Source of the DNA: DSOI01 sp041394885
GTDB lineage: Bacteria > Acidobacteriota > Terriglobia > Bryobacterales > Bryobacteraceae
Assembly (NCBI GenBank): GCA_041394885.1
Contig: JAWKHI010000029.1
Span: 1-64,000 of the forward strand
Length of the DNA stretch: 64,000 nt
Direction: 5' to 3'
Position 1 is the first letter of the stretch; every line of letters starts with the position of its first letter. Made by a program: the position numbers and the translations under genes. Of the stretch, positions 63,831-64,000 are shown one piece after another. The notes beneath the pieces were generated by a model, which worked only from the letters and a program-made list of their open reading frames with translations, did no database searches and was not told the origin of the DNA.

Positions 63831-64000
63831 TCACTTCTTCCACTCGATCGATCGCGCCACCTCGCGCAGCACCTTATCCCGTGCCTCCACCTTCGCGCGT
63901 TGGCCCTTGGCGATCAGCAGCAGCGTCTTGCCGTTGTGCTGCATCGCGAAGATGCGGATCCGGTACTCCTTCTTATCGGTTGGATGAACGAAATCGAACG
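63831..64000 (-). CDS. Unknown protein, partial (5' end beyond window)
   Basis: The frame is open on the minus strand from the window edge to a TGA at 63831-63833. The 56 visible residues read FDFVHPTDKKEYRIRIFAMQ, HNGKTLLLIAKGQRAKVEAR and DKVLREVARSIEWKK. The strand-helix pattern looks like the C-terminus of a small exported or cytosolic domain, but no family is recognised. It lies 56 bp upstream of motA on the same strand and may belong to the motility unit. Confidence 0.6.
   Translation of the reverse strand, partial: FDFVHPTDKKEYRIRIFAMQHNGKTLLLIAKGQRAKVEARDKVLREVARSIEWKK

Noticed and set aside
1..64000. CRISPR array, tRNA, rRNA, IS element or riboswitch
   Set aside because: No regularly spaced repeats, cloverleaf, transposase or known aptamer pattern was recognised on either strand by reading; short RNA genes could still be missed.

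Overview
The window looks like a chromosomal segment of a high-GC member of the Acidobacteriota, closest in style to the Bryobacterales/Solibacter group. This is an inference from gene content: two secreted cytochrome-type DUF1549/DUF1553 plus Tat-exported DUF1501 pairs, several Tat-exported Gfo/Idh/MocA oxidoreductases, three Oar-like TonB-dependent receptors with a carboxypeptidase-regulatory N-domain, an ECF sigma factor next to a Ser/Thr kinase with TPRs, and a ScyD/ScyE-like propeller. No rRNA, tRNA, CRISPR array, insertion sequence or prophage was seen.

Layout. 1-2190: aromatic amino acid operon (chorismate mutase, DAHP-synthase-like protein that has lost metal and substrate ligands, prephenate dehydrogenase). 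2227-4128: Crp/Fnr regulator and a glycolipid glycosyltransferase. 4094-7223 (minus): Gln-type B3 metallo-beta-lactamase fold protein and HrpB helicase. 7241-13416: catabolic-looking run of DUF1553, DUF1501, DapA-like, RraA-like and LOG genes. 13413-17492 (minus): ScyD-like protein, ECF sigma factor and Ser/Thr kinase. 17624-21147: MoxR-like AAA ATPase, VWA protein and a membrane protein. 21263-22616: small membrane-anchored protein facing a PAP2 phosphatase. 22648-25265: two tandem MocA oxidoreductases. 25359-35827: two large secreted trypsin-like proteases flanking a LEA-like small protein, an Oar-like receptor and a lipoprotein. 35896-37222: third MocA. 37291-38700: Rrf2 regulator with cysteine synthase. 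38715-44119 (minus): degenerate hybrid histidine kinase, ThiE and an S9 peptidase. 44213-48774: second DUF1553/DUF1501 pair. 48842-55416: tandem pair of Oar-like receptors. 55487-61177: class III aminotransferase, amidohydrolase, agarase-like protein, small exported protein and a PQQ-type propeller. 61439-64000 (minus): lectin-like protein, MotB, MotA and a partial unknown gene.

Reading-frame quality is a theme. At least eleven genes carry indels or a stop that break an otherwise well conserved frame, and one more has a short compensated shift. The densest run is 15240-16570. Protein motifs stay intact on both sides of nearly every break, which fits sequencing or assembly indels better than old gene decay, although raw reads are needed to decide. 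Genes marked as pseudogene are marked for this reason and may be functional in the organism.

The most biologically interesting points are the DAHP synthase homologue without its Cys and His metal ligands inside an aromatic operon, a hybrid sensor kinase with Asp at the expected phospho-histidine position, the tandem Oar-like receptors that share near-identical protein over diverged DNA and a conserved hairpin at the ribosome binding site, and a cysteine-free Rrf2 regulator with a good promoter and operator in front of cysK.
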